A DNA stretch of 64,000 bases from Phytophthora colocasiae (Eukaryota > Oomycota > Peronosporomycetes > Peronosporales > Peronosporaceae): contig JAGKQI010000078.1 of assembly GCA_018806915.1 (NCBI GenBank), forward strand, positions 310,001-374,000, written 5' to 3'. Under the pieces are notes generated by a model. It did not search any database. It saw only the letters and a list, made by a program, of their open reading frames with translations, and was not told the origin of the DNA. A program made the translations under genes and the position numbers. Shown here piece after piece: positions 42,032-51,699 of this stretch (position 1 is its first letter; the number at the start of each line of letters is the position of its first letter).

Positions 42032-43148
42032 AACCTGCAGCTACCGAAGCTCCCGGGTCAACTCCAGCCTGTCACACCCACGGTGGTCCCGACCCCGGCA
42101 GGATCAACGGCGAGTCCGCTGGATCTGTTGGCGGATCAAGCTTCTGGGCAAGCCGGAGGAGGAAACCGACACTCCAGCCCCTGATCCGACCCCAGCGCCT
42201 ACGGATCAGTCCGATCACTTCCCGCCGAGGGTGGTTCGCCGGATGAGGACGAGGAAGACTCCGACTACGATCCCCAGCACCCATTCTCGTCGCCGTCCGA
42301 AGAGGACGGAAGTCCAGAACCCAGCAATGGAACTAGTTCTGAAGCCGAATCGGAACGCTCCAACGAGGCGGAGGACTCCGAGGATGATGATATTTTACAC
42401 ATGAGCCGCCAACGATCTATCTCGACGCACCGGCGCGAGTCTGGTCAGGTTCCGAGATCCGGACCTTCTGGCACCCGTGGATCGGGGTCTCCGGACGGCT
42501 CAAGCCCATCTCCAGATGGATCAGGCCCGCCGTCTCCAGGATCACCTCCGGGTTCCCCGTCACCGCCGCCACCTCCTTCCGGCGGTTCCTCGCCCCCCGG
42601 GCTCCGACCACCCCTGTTCCCGGTCGCCTCTTTCATTCCAGGGTACGATCGGCAGCGTACCTTCGCGGCTGCTGACATCGTGCCGTGGGATCCGCAGGTG
42701 ATCGGGCAGTATTCGATCGTGGGTCTGATCGCCAGTTCTCTGGGCAAACGGTTGTTGATCCCTTCGGGTTGGCTGTTCCTTCCCAGATACAGGCTGGGCC
42801 TGCACCGACCCCCCGCACCGAATACCTCCACGAGTTGATCACGGGCGTGAACGTGCTTGATCTGCTGGCTCTGGAGCCGTGGAACGACTTCGCGAACCCG
42901 GGTCCCCTTACGTTCGACCTCGATCTGCATGAGAGGGAGGGAACACCCCTCGCGGCCGTGGCCGCCACCTATCGCGTTCTGGAGGAACGGCACCGTCAAG
43001 CATTTTGGGAGGCCACCCACAACCTCGAGATCACCTCTGCCATGCAGGATGCGGATCTTGAACTGCAGCGGTATTACGTTGCTCGCAAGGCCCGGCGGAG
43101 TCGGGCTGGGTCGCTTGGCGCCGATTCCTCGCCTCCTTCCCCGCCATA
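42032..43148 (+). CDS. Antisense ORF of the Gypsy element, part 2
   Basis: Frames continue on the plus strand: an acidic Ser/Glu/Asp segment (about 42240-42400), a Pro/Gly/Ser-rich linker from 42401 (PGSPPGSPSPPPPPSGGSSP), then a globular part beginning RTFAAADIVPWDPQVIGQYS and, one base shifted near 42780, TEYLHELITGVNVLDLLALE, PWNDFANPGPLTFDLDLHER and a helical end with RRSRAG. It ends at 43148. No domain is recognised. Acidic, Pro-rich and coiled-coil parts together suggest one large scaffold-like protein. Confidence 0.5.
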
Positions 43149-43439
43149 ATGCGCGATCAGTGGTTCGATCTCGACATCCTGCTGGATCCGTTCTTCCTTC
43201 ACCTCCCCATTCCGTCGGTGGATGTGGTTCGTTGGTATCCCGGCGTGGTCTCTCGGCGTGCCAACCTGGCGGATCCCAACGCGAACGTCCCAGAGCCGGC
43301 GAACCTGATCGAGGCTCTGGAGGAGTGTGACGAGGCGGATCCGTGGCGTAACCAGTATCGGCAAGACCCGGTCAACCATCCCGCTACCAGGATTCCCCGA
43401 CTTATCGGCAAGTTCAATCCTCCTCCCGCTTCTCCGTAA
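43149..43439 (+). CDS. Antisense ORF of the Gypsy element, small third frame
   Basis: An ATG at 43149 overlaps the end of the frame before it and opens 96 codons: DQWFDLDILLDPFFLHLPIP, VDVVRWYPGVVSRRANLADP, then a charged end with RIPRLIGKFNPPP. It reads like protein, with strong hydrophobic and aromatic content, but matches nothing I know. Confidence 0.45.
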   Translation: MRDQWFDLDILLDPFFLHLPIPSVDVVRWYPGVVSRRANLADPNANVPEPANLIEALEECDEADPWRNQYRQDPVNHPATRIPRLIGKFNPPPASP

Positions 43440-43783
43440 ATCGTGCCACTTCGATCACCTGCTCGAGGCTTCCCCCCGAGCCCGGATTCGAACCCCATCC
43501 AGGGCCGTTCTGCATTCTTCCATCTCCATTCGTAACTCCCATAATCTCCACTCGTAATTCTCGTATTCTCCATTCCCACAGTCATTCCATCGTACTCCAT
43601 CATTTTGAGAATGTGATCCCCTTTCATCTCCATCTCGACATCCCGGATCACCATCTTCCAGCGTCAAATTCCCTACGTACATGCACATACACAAATGTAA
43701 AACTCTCGCTCTGATCTGGATTCTCCTCCACATCAGCTTCCTCGATCACGGCGAGGCAACCCTGTCACCTCGCCTGACTCTCC
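43440..43783. other. Junction between convergent frames in the Gypsy element
   Basis: The stops of the antisense frames (43439) and of pol (43784) face each other here. The stretch is C/T-rich with repeated TCTCCATTC strings (43520-43640). Terminators for both transcripts are expected, though I see no clear signal. Confidence 0.4.
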
Positions 43784-44557
43784 TTACACCTCTTCATGTG
43801 ACTGCATCACGCCGAATCGGTTCCGATTAGCGTGGTCACGTAGGAACGCGCTCAGTATGGCCCCACAGTTAAGATCAGCTTCGTCGACCCACGTTGGCTC
43901 ATCATAACCGACCCAGTGCACTAGAAATTCGCGATAGATCCGGCCGTAGCGAGTTCGTTTCCCACTTCGCATGTCCGAGATCCGTTCAACTTCGTACTCA
44001 TCGGTATCCAGATCCGGGACCCAACTATCTTCCGGAAGGAGGATCTCATCGAAATCGAGCCGATCTGCTTCATCCACCGTCAACTCGATCCGCGGTCGAT
44101 CCGGGAAATTCCGTACCAGCTTTAGCTTAGAAACATGGACCACCGGGAAGATATGGTAATCAGATCCCGCGATCTCCAGCTTGATCGTGAATTCATTGAG
44201 CTTCTCTGCAACACGGAACAGGCCGTGCCAGAGGTGAGCGAGTTTACGTGCATACCCTTCCTTCACACGATCTAGGTATAGCCAAACACGTGATCCAGCT
44301 TCGATCTGATGCGGATCGACGTCCTCATTGTGTCGATCAGCTCGGTCCGCAATCGCCTCTCGCAGCCTAGCGTTGACCTGTTCTCTCGACTGCTGGTAGT
44401 ATCTCTGAACGCGATATCTCCATCGTCTTGGATCGCGGTCATGGCGCCTGGTCGACCCGATCGGGATCGTCGCTTCCAACGTCGATCTCGGGTCCCATCC
44501 GTGTACCAAATAGTGAGGTATCTCCCCGGACCCGATCGTGAGCCGTGTTAATGGCGA
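43784..44557 (-). CDS. Integrase C-terminus and chromodomain
   Basis: Same frame as the integrase above it, separated by a stop at 44561. LAHLWHGLFRVAEKL and VVHVSKLKLVRNFPD are the GPY/F-like end of integrase; DEYEVERISDMRSGKRTRYG followed by REFLVHWVGYDEPTWVDEAD is a chromodomain with the aromatic cage positions Tyr, Trp and Tyr. Chromodomains steer Ty3/gypsy integrase to methylated histones. It ends at 43784. Confidence 0.8.
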   Translation of the reverse strand, partial: SPLTRLTIGSGEIPHYLVHGWDPRSTLEATIPIGSTRRHDRDPRRWRYRVQRYYQQSREQVNARLREAIADRADRHNEDVDPHQIEAGSRVWLYLDRVKEGYARKLAHLWHGLFRVAEKLNEFTIKLEIAGSDYHIFPVVHVSKLKLVRNFPDRPRIELTVDEADRLDFDEILLPEDSWVPDLDTDEYEVERISDMRSGKRTRYGRIYREFLVHWVGYDEPTWVDEADLNCGAILSAFLRDHANRNRFGVMQSHEEV

Positions 44558-44560
44558 AAG

Positions 44561-46009
44561 TCAATCTCTCCGCATATTCATCCCAGTCCTTTGATCGAGA
44601 TCTTGAACATACATCTTGATTGCCCTAGTGGCCGTTTGCACCATCCGTTCCGCAGTCCCATTGGCCTGTGGTCGGTAGGCCATCGTCGCCCGTTGTCGTT
44701 GCCCCAGGATCCTATTAAACGATCTGAAGAAGTCGGACATGAAGCCCGGCTCTCGATCGTGCCTGATCATCTCGCTAGCGCCAAATCTGCGGAACACGCA
44801 TTCTTCATAAGATTCCGCGACGGTCTGGGCCGATCGGGAGGAACTAGCCTTTGCGATCACATATCCCGTGAACAGATCCACCCAGATCAGCAGTTCAGTA
44901 TTGCCTTTGTTGGATCTGGGCAGAGAGGGTATGTGATCCATCGCTATGATCTGGAATGGGTATGTAGCTTGCAGATTCCCAGGTGACTCGCCTCGGATCG
45001 TGGGTCTCCCCTTTCCGGTCTCACAGTCTACACACTCGCCTACGTATCGCTGCACACTCCGATATAATCCCCTCCAGTGGAAATGATCTCGGATCCGCTG
45101 ATAAGTGCGTCCGATCCCTTGATGTCCCCCTTCCAGAGTCGTATGGTAGTGGTGGAGGACATCCTGCTGTAGCGTTTCTGGAACCACGAGTCTCATCAGA
45201 CGGTCGCGATCACCTCTTGATCTCGGCCCTGGTGGGCAATAAAACAACAGATCCTGTTCATCTACCTCGTACTCGGAAGCGATCTTGGCGTAGGATCCAG
45301 CCTCGGCTCGAGTAAGATCCGCGATCTGCCCAGCCAGGTACTTCTTTAGTCCGGCGATCCAGACCTCCTCGTCCTGGGCTCGCCTGATCCGATCCACTCG
45401 CATCTCCCGGATCAGTTCCTCTCGCAGGACGGCGGCATCGGGTCGTGCTCGGGCTGCACCCGTGGCTACGGCCGACACTTGCACCGTTCGATCTTCAACT
45501 CGAGGGATCAACACCTCATCAAGCCGATTCAGGGTGACCAGATCGCACCGATCTGCTTCATCGTGGACCTCGATCCCGCTTCCTCGCTGCAGCGCGGCGC
45601 TCGCCAAGCTGTCTGCGCTCCCATTCCAGTCTCTCTTCACATGGACTAGCTCATGACCTCCCCAATTCCGCAAGTGATCTAGCACCTTCTGTTTCAGTAA
45701 CGTCAATCCTGGCGCCTTGCAGTCGATCTCGCCCCGGACTTGTCGGATCACTAGGTTCGAATCGCCACAAATGACCAAACGGCGGCGTTCTAACTGTGCG
45801 ATCATGCCAAGACCTAGCAAGAGCCCACGGTATTCCGCTTCATTGACAGTAAGACTCTCCGCATAGTCTGATCTAGCTTTGATCACTTTCCACTCCGGCA
45901 AACTCCACACGATCGCGCTGAAAGCGCCTCCTCCTCGTTTCACGCGTGCCGAGCCGTCGAAACTTACTACCCATAGCTCCTCGCCTGGATCTACGGTGGG
46001 AATCGGCAT
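44561..46009 (-). CDS. Second RNase H and integrase core
   Basis: Residues 14-150 are an RNase H of the archaeal/plant type: WVVSFDGSA with Asp18, LTVNEAEYRGLLLGL with the Glu, VICGDSNLVI with Asp83, and WNGSADSLA near the end. Integrase follows: the HHCC zinc site (HHYHTTLEGGHQGIGRTYQR, then CVDCETG), and the DDE core with IIAMDHIPSLP, MIRHDREPGF and NGTAERMV. The frame stops at 44561, short of the C-terminal part. Having this RNase H in addition to the one joined to RT is a mark of certain oomycete and plant lineages. Confidence 0.85.
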   Translation of the reverse strand: MPIPTVDPGEELWVVSFDGSARVKRGGGAFSAIVWSLPEWKVIKARSDYAESLTVNEAEYRGLLLGLGMIAQLERRRLVICGDSNLVIRQVRGEIDCKAPGLTLLKQKVLDHLRNWGGHELVHVKRDWNGSADSLASAALQRGSGIEVHDEADRCDLVTLNRLDEVLIPRVEDRTVQVSAVATGAARARPDAAVLREELIREMRVDRIRRAQDEEVWIAGLKKYLAGQIADLTRAEAGSYAKIASEYEVDEQDLLFYCPPGPRSRGDRDRLMRLVVPETLQQDVLHHYHTTLEGGHQGIGRTYQRIRDHFHWRGLYRSVQRYVGECVDCETGKGRPTIRGESPGNLQATYPFQIIAMDHIPSLPRSNKGNTELLIWVDLFTGYVIAKASSSRSAQTVAESYEECVFRRFGASEMIRHDREPGFMSDFFRSFNRILGQRQRATMAYRPQANGTAERMVQTATRAIKMYVQDLDQRTGMNMRRD

Positions 46010-46080
46010 CTGGATCTTACGCCTTGGTTCCTTCTGTGGCGCGATCGCGATCAGGGCTTCGTCGATCTCCGATCTAGGCG

Positions 46081-47205
46081 TTATATTAGCTGCGATCGCC
46101 CCAGTATCTCATCCTCTCCCTTCGCACACTTCGTGATCTCGAGTGTCCATGGGGACAGGAGAGCAGACCATTGTCCCAGACGCCCTTGAAGGCCGGCAGA
46201 CTTGAACAGCCAGGCAAGCGTGGAGTGTCTGGTTAGGACCTTGATCCGACGTCCCACCAACAGGGTGTAGTGTAGATCCAGGATCCGAAGTAGAGCCAAC
46301 ACCTCCTTTTCGGCAACATTATAGTTTAACTCGTTCGTCTTCAAGGTTCGACTGGCAAATGCGACCGGGTGGTAGATCTGGTCGTGTTCCTGCATTAATG
46401 CGGCGGAGATCGCCCAGTCACTGGCATACACGATCACCACGGGTAACTTTGTCATGTCGAAGTGACGGAGGATCGGGGTCGACGCGATCTTGGTTTTCAA
46501 GGCTGTAAACGCCCTGTATGCTCTACCCCACCTTTCGTCGCCAGCTCTTTGGGCCAGATTGGCTCCGACCTTGCTTGAACAGGGGGGAGGCGTCGCCCCC
46601 AAGTTAAGATCCGGTGTACTATTCCCCTTTTGAGTCAAGGTGTCGGGTGATCCATCCTGATTCGACTTAAGCGCAACGGGATCTCGATTGATCGGGTCCG
46701 TACTATCCATGATCTTTCGAAGATCTGGTCGCTTCTTCAGTTCTGCGAACTCCACTTCACGTAGTTCATATAGGACCGATGCATAGATCGCGTAATCCTC
46801 GATGAACCGACTATAGTAATTCAAACTTCCCAGGAACGATTGCATGGATCGGAGCGACCCAGGGAATGGCAGATCCGTCAGAGACTTCAGGTCTTTCGGG
46901 TTTGCCTCCAATCCGTCGATCGACACTTTGTGTCCGAGATATTCCACCTTATCCATGCCCCAGAAGCTCTTCGCCACACTGATCGAGAGATTCCATTTAT
47001 CACAGGCCTCCAATAGGTCTTCCACCCGATCGCACATTTGATCCCATGATCCAGCCGTGATCAAGATATCGTCGATGTATGATCTCCGTCCTAGAACCGA
47101 CGGGCGACCAGGATCTTCCGGGATCCCTGATTCAAACACATCTGCGGAGTATTCCGTATTCCTGACTGGGAGATCTTCAAAATCCATATAGGGCGTTGTC
47201 CACAA
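46081..47205 (-). CDS. Reverse transcriptase C-terminal half and RNase H
   Basis: The frame begins in RT with RRSYIDDILITAGSWDQM, the YIDD catalytic motif, then VEYLGHKVSIDG and LGSLNYYSRFI of the thumb. The gypsy-type RNase H follows: VVIVYASDWAISAAL with its Asp, the segment YNVAEKEVLALL with its Glu, and LTRHSTLAWL in place of the usual T-D-H. It is shifted by one base from the PR-RT frame, which it overlaps by 29 bp. Confidence 0.85.
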   Translation of the reverse strand: MWTTPYMDFEDLPVRNTEYSADVFESGIPEDPGRPSVLGRRSYIDDILITAGSWDQMCDRVEDLLEACDKWNLSISVAKSFWGMDKVEYLGHKVSIDGLEANPKDLKSLTDLPFPGSLRSMQSFLGSLNYYSRFIEDYAIYASVLYELREVEFAELKKRPDLRKIMDSTDPINRDPVALKSNQDGSPDTLTQKGNSTPDLNLGATPPPCSSKVGANLAQRAGDERWGRAYRAFTALKTKIASTPILRHFDMTKLPVVIVYASDWAISAALMQEHDQIYHPVAFASRTLKTNELNYNVAEKEVLALLRILDLHYTLLVGRRIKVLTRHSTLAWLFKSAGLQGRLGQWSALLSPWTLEITKCAKGEDEILGRSQLI

Positions 47206-49498
47206 GACGTTGATAGATCTGAGGGGCGTTCTTCAGCCCGAACGGCATGCGATTCCACTCGAAGAGGCCGAACGGGGTGATGAAAGCTGAGATCGCGCGA
47301 GCTCGATCGGTCATTGATACGACCCAGAATCCACTCGCCATGTCTAATGAGCAGTACCACAGAACCTTGTCAAGATCTTCTAACAGGTCATTGATCAGAG
47401 GCATTGGGTAGATCATCAGCCTCGTGAGACCGTTCACCAGCCGATAATCGATACATAGTCGGATGTCTACACCGTTCTTCTTGATGATCACCACGATCGG
47501 CGATGCCCATGGCGAGGTCGATGGCCGGATAATCTTGGCAGCTAGGAGGCCTTTGATGAGATCCGATACTTTCTCGCGGAACTGTGGCGCCACCTTTCGG
47601 ACTCGTTGTGCGATCGGTTTTGCATCACCCACGTCGATATCGCATATAACACCCTTGGCCGCTGGAGGAAGTGCGTTTCCCTTTCCGATCAGGAGATGTC
47701 GCTTCTTCCAAATAATCTGTCGAAGTTTCTCGATCTCCTCCGGGGTAGCCGATCCCGGATTTCCTACTTGCAGATCTTCGATCTTGACTTCTTCAGTGGT
47801 GGAGATCTGGATTTCTGGTACTACTGCGAGATTATCGGCTAGATCTTCGGCCGAAAAATCGCCACTTTCGTGTAAGTGGGTCTGATCGGCGTTCTCGATT
47901 CCTTCCGGAGATGTCGGATCGGGTTCATCCGTTGATTGATCGCGCAGCCTATCGTCCTTGGCTGTCAAGATCGGGGTGTCTTTAACCATGGGGACGGCAT
48001 CGGCGTCGGATACATGCTGGATCTCGATTTGAAAATCTGGTTTTTCTGTTTTTACCTCGATTTCCTTTTCACATGTCCGATCTGTCCGACCTGGGGCCTG
48101 ATCTGGCAAGCTCTCATTCGTCTCAGTCTCACCGCCCCCAGCTTCGCCACTCAGGGTCTTGTCGGAACTGATCGTGATCGGTGGGGTATCCATGGGATCC
48201 GGTTGGGGATCGATGAATGCGACCTTGACTTCGGCCGTATCGGTCGGTGATCGCGGTTCCAATGTCGATATTGGTGCAGGATCAGGATCGTTCTTGATTG
48301 CCCCACCTCGACGGAGTATAGATCGCGGCGTAACGTAGGTCGGCCGTTCGACCGACGGTAAGGGGATCTTTACGGTTTCCTGAGGTTCCGGTCTTGCGTC
48401 CACTGTCGCTTCTAGAGCTAGATTCTGCCACTCCATGTAACGCCGGGACCCGACCGACACAAACCCGGGGTAGCGAGGAACTTTTTCTTGATCAAGTACC
48501 ATCCCGACATGTAATCTGTGATCCAGTCGTAAAATCTTCTCGCTCAAATTCGTGATCACTAAGTACCGAGTTCGACCGGGTCCATCTACCACAGTAGGTA
48601 CCCATCGGTCGCCTCTGGTCACCCACAATTTCTCCGTAGCCGCTAATTTCACTCTCGACGCGGTCTCTTCGGATGCCCCAACTGGGATATGTAGATCTTC
48701 CTCCAATTTCACTGATCTCACCTTCTCCCCGTATAATCTTTTGCGACCACTAAGTGGTATCCCCACTTCATTAGGTAAGCACATCGATCCCTCTGCCAGA
48801 TCCATCCGGACCCCAGCCGGGATCATGAAATCCATACCCAGGATCGCATCTTGTCCGGATAGATCTCCGATCCAAATATCGAAAAAGTAGACCAAATATC
48901 CCGCAAGTGTGATCTTGATCCTCGTTCTTCCCTCGGTTGTGTACACATTATCGCCGATCCCAACACACTCCTGTCTCTGACTAGTGTCAAAGTGGCACCC
49001 AACCTTACGAGCAAAGGTGGTATCCAAGATGGATACCTCGGCGCCAGTGTCCAGGAGCAAGATCGCTCTTTCCTGATTGATCTTGCCTGAGATCTTGGCT
49101 TGGCGGAACCATTTTCCTGGTGCGTGGTATTTCCAATATCCCCTGGATTCTCCTTCCTTGAGATCCAAAGCCACTTCCGCACCAGATCGCGAGAACTCAT
49201 CGATCCGGGGAAGACTCGAGATCTTAGCAGTATACGAATGCAACTTACATGTATTACCGCGCAGATCCGAATTCTCCCTATCTTGATCTCTCGATTTCTT
49301 GTTCACATATGCATAGATGCAGTACTCAGAACGCTCGGCTCGTACCGGTTTCCAAACCGGCGAGCGTCCTAGTTTAACATCTTTTCCACCTTCTCGGGAA
49401 CAATCCGGCATGTCGGGTCGGGTCGTACCACTTGCGGATCTGGTTGTAGAATTCTTCCATGGGGCATTCTCCAGCTTCATGGATCTCCCCACAACCAC
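47177..49498 (-). CDS. Protease and reverse transcriptase N-terminal half
   Basis: ERAILLLDTGAEVSILDT holds the aspartic protease centre (Asp150), closed by DAILGMDFM. A long acidic linker of 250 residues follows, unusual for gypsy elements. RT begins near residue 650 with IIRPSTSPWASPIVVIIKKN, then LCIDYRLVNGLT, WYCSLDMASGFW with the first catalytic Asp, and WNRMPFGLKNAPQIYQRL. It overlaps the Gag frame by 125 bp, offset by one base. Confidence 0.85.
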   Translation of the reverse strand: MVVGRSMKLENAPWKNSTTRSASGTTRPDMPDCSREGGKDVKLGRSPVWKPVRAERSEYCIYAYVNKKSRDQDRENSDLRGNTCKLHSYTAKISSLPRIDEFSRSGAEVALDLKEGESRGYWKYHAPGKWFRQAKISGKINQERAILLLDTGAEVSILDTTFARKVGCHFDTSQRQECVGIGDNVYTTEGRTRIKITLAGYLVYFFDIWIGDLSGQDAILGMDFMIPAGVRMDLAEGSMCLPNEVGIPLSGRKRLYGEKVRSVKLEEDLHIPVGASEETASRVKLAATEKLWVTRGDRWVPTVVDGPGRTRYLVITNLSEKILRLDHRLHVGMVLDQEKVPRYPGFVSVGSRRYMEWQNLALEATVDARPEPQETVKIPLPSVERPTYVTPRSILRRGGAIKNDPDPAPISTLEPRSPTDTAEVKVAFIDPQPDPMDTPPITISSDKTLSGEAGGGETETNESLPDQAPGRTDRTCEKEIEVKTEKPDFQIEIQHVSDADAVPMVKDTPILTAKDDRLRDQSTDEPDPTSPEGIENADQTHLHESGDFSAEDLADNLAVVPEIQISTTEEVKIEDLQVGNPGSATPEEIEKLRQIIWKKRHLLIGKGNALPPAAKGVICDIDVGDAKPIAQRVRKVAPQFREKVSDLIKGLLAAKIIRPSTSPWASPIVVIIKKNGVDIRLCIDYRLVNGLTRLMIYPMPLINDLLEDLDKVLWYCSLDMASGFWVVSMTDRARAISAFITPFGLFEWNRMPFGLKNAPQIYQRLVDNALYGF

Positions 49499-50684
49499 GG
49501 CAGGTATACAGACAGCGATCTGTTGGGTGACCTCTCTTCCCGCACTTTTCGCAGGTTAGACGTCTCCAGCAGTCCAGATCCGTATGCTTCCGCGATCCAC
49601 AGTGTGAACAGCGACCTCGATCGTGGTCCGACGTACCCCTGCGATCCGCGATCCGGCCTCGATCTTGCGTGTTCACCTGCGATCGCGACTGATCCTGTTG
49701 GTGGGGGACGCCCCCAGTGCCGATCTGCTTGTCTTCCGACGCAGCAAGATATATTCTCCGGAGATCGCCTTCAGAATCGGACCCGTCCGATCCGGATATT
49801 TCCTCCGATTCCGAGCTCGGATCCTGGGTTTGGATCGCCCGTACCACCGCCCGGGTGGGTGCCGCCGGGGCACTGGCCGGTGCCTTTTGTCTGTACTTCG
49901 ATCCGAACGCAGATTTACGCTGTCTGCTTTTCGCCCGTTCCCGGGCACGAAGTACTTCCTCAAGTTCATCGACGTCATTCAGCCGGAGTAGGGTCAGCCG
50001 ATCAGCTAACTCCGGATCTCCCAATGTCTCGATATAGTGATCTACATGTTCCCGGCGGGCCTTAGGGCTCCCATCCTTGATCTTCAGTCTAGCACGTAAA
50101 GCCGCCACGTTGAGCCGGTAGAGATAGTCAAGGGGAGTCTCCTCCGATCGCTTGCGAGCGTGATAGTATTGCCACGCGACCGACATACCCAATCCACAAT
50201 ACTGGGTCTGGAAACTGTCCAACAGATCTGCCCACTTGGTTTTCGTCGTTCGACTGAGCTGCCTGTACCAGTTCTTTGCCGGTCCCACCATCAGATCTGC
50301 AAATGTGAGGCATTTCTCTTCTTCCGTAGCCTGATCGCGCTGAAATGCTGACTTGACTTTACTGATCCAGGCCCGAGCGCGATCTTCGTCCAGATCTTTA
50401 CCCGCAAAATCTTTCAGATCCGAGATCGCTGAGATCCGGACCCGCTGGATCATCGACGATCCTCCTTGACCGATTGCCGCGGATGCGATCACTGCTCGGC
50501 TCGACATCTGTCCACCAGAACTTGGTATGCCCATATCGTCCGGATCGTATTCCCATGCATCCGGATCCGAGGCCGTGACGGACTCCATTTCAACATCCAA
50601 CTCCCCTTTGATCGGCGATCGGGGTGTTGCGAGATTCCGTTCTTTCAAGAAACGATCCATCGCCATTTGAAAGTAATCGTCCAA
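49374..50684 (-). CDS. Gag capsid and three zinc knuckles
   Basis: The capsid part has DLKDFAGKDLDEDRARAWIS and KNWYRQLSRTTKTKWADLLD, typical of the Ty3/gypsy retrotransposon Gag. Near the C-terminus are three zinc knuckles: CSHCGSRKHTDLDC, CEKCGKRGHPTDRC and CRGCGEIHEAGEC. The frame has no ATG at its start and overlaps the upstream frame by 95 bp, so it is read after a one-base shift. Confidence 0.85.
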   Translation of the reverse strand: MDDYFQMAMDRFLKERNLATPRSPIKGELDVEMESVTASDPDAWEYDPDDMGIPSSGGQMSSRAVIASAAIGQGGSSMIQRVRISAISDLKDFAGKDLDEDRARAWISKVKSAFQRDQATEEEKCLTFADLMVGPAKNWYRQLSRTTKTKWADLLDSFQTQYCGLGMSVAWQYYHARKRSEETPLDYLYRLNVAALRARLKIKDGSPKARREHVDHYIETLGDPELADRLTLLRLNDVDELEEVLRARERAKSRQRKSAFGSKYRQKAPASAPAAPTRAVVRAIQTQDPSSESEEISGSDGSDSEGDLRRIYLAASEDKQIGTGGVPHQQDQSRSQVNTQDRGRIADRRGTSDHDRGRCSHCGSRKHTDLDCWRRLTCEKCGKRGHPTDRCLYTCRGCGEIHEAGECPMEEFYNQIRKWYDPTRHAGLFPRRWKRC

Positions 50685-51699
50685 CTTGTTGCTCGATCCA
50701 GTGGAATTCAGTCGTCGGCGCAGTCTGGTCCGTCCGGATCCGGCGATTTTCTTGCTGATCGGGCATCTTGACCTCCAGCTTTGCGGCCACCGATCGCGTA
50801 TCCTGTTTCTTCACACGCGATTTCAGGAACTTGGCGCCGGAGGGCCCTAACGACATGCGTTGCAACCCTCTCGGGCTATCTGAGTCTGGTTCCGAGGTCG
50901 CTGACGCGTAGCATGACGACCCAGTCTGATAGCCTGGGTCGGGCGTCAGTAGGCGCTCGCCGACCAAGATCTTGAGGGAGTCGAATAGATCATGGGTCGC
51001 AGATTGAATCGCTTGCAGTTCCAAGTCAAATAGAGAGTTTGGGTCGAACTCTCCAGCCACCAAACCAGCTTCTTGGAGCAGATCAAGTAGGATCTTCACC
51101 GCGTTCAGGCGGTCAGAGCTAATCCGGGGCTTCGACACTGGGCCGGTGAGGTTACCGATCTGGCGGACTTGTATGATCGTAAGAACAGGATCATTAAGCA
51201 AGGTCTCGCTTAGTCTCTTCCTGTAGTAGGCCTGTTCGATCGCGTCCTTGGTGATCGTTGATCCTGGGTTGATCACATCCTCTGGCTCTGAGTCTGGAGC
51301 CTTCAATTTCGTCCGGGTGCTCTTGATCTTCTTTTTCTTAGTCGATCTTGAGGCACCAGTGGACTTGGTGAGCAGATTAGGTTTCAGCTTTGCTGATTCC
51401 TTATCGCTCGTGTGCGGATCTCGATTCTCATCGAGATCCGCAATGGCCCTCGACGGGGCCTTGGGAGGAATTCGAGGTTTTTCTTCGAGATCTGGATTGC
51501 GATCCAGGTCTGCCTCGTGTCTGTCAGTAGAGATCCTCCCAGAACTCTGCTGATCTGTGGATCTTTCCGTTTTAAGCAGTGCCTCCGTTGATCCAACCTT
51601 CGTAGGCACTTCTTCCCCTTGTTCTTCTTTAATCTTGACATCTTCTTGGGACTCACGGTGATATCCGAAGTCACCAGAAGATCCGGGCACGCGCACCAT
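50590..51699 (-). CDS. N-terminal Gag extension of the Gypsy element
   Basis: The first ATG lies at 51699, the base next to the 5' LTR, and begins MVRVPGSSGDFGYHRESQED. The protein is acidic and Lys-rich (KSTGASRSTKKKKIKSTRTK), with a helical middle (RLNAVKILLDLLQEAGLVAG), and ends at 50590. The frame also runs back into the LTR as far as an ATG at 51822. No known domain is seen; it is placed as a matrix-like leader of Gag. Confidence 0.65.
   Translation of the reverse strand: MVRVPGSSGDFGYHRESQEDVKIKEEQGEEVPTKVGSTEALLKTERSTDQQSSGRISTDRHEADLDRNPDLEEKPRIPPKAPSRAIADLDENRDPHTSDKESAKLKPNLLTKSTGASRSTKKKKIKSTRTKLKAPDSEPEDVINPGSTITKDAIEQAYYRKRLSETLLNDPVLTIIQVRQIGNLTGPVSKPRISSDRLNAVKILLDLLQEAGLVAGEFDPNSLFDLELQAIQSATHDLFDSLKILVGERLLTPDPGYQTGSSCYASATSEPDSDSPRGLQRMSLGPSGAKFLKSRVKKQDTRSVAAKLEVKMPDQQENRRIRTDQTAPTTEFHWIEQQVGRLLSNGDGSFLERTESRNTPIADQRGVGC
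51681..51698 (-). other. Primer-binding site of the Gypsy element
   Basis: One base after the LTR the minus strand reads TGGTGCGCGTGCCCGGAT. It is complementary to a tRNA 3' end ATCCGGGCACGCGCACCA, with the CCA, discriminator and a T-arm-like start. The tRNA species was not identified. It overlaps the first Gag codons. Confidence 0.6.

Noticed and set aside
45462..46136. Plus-strand open frames opposite the Gypsy integrase/RNase H region
   Set aside because: They are shadows of pol; no family features, unlike the plus-strand frames at 40.6-43.4 kb, which have no pol behind them.
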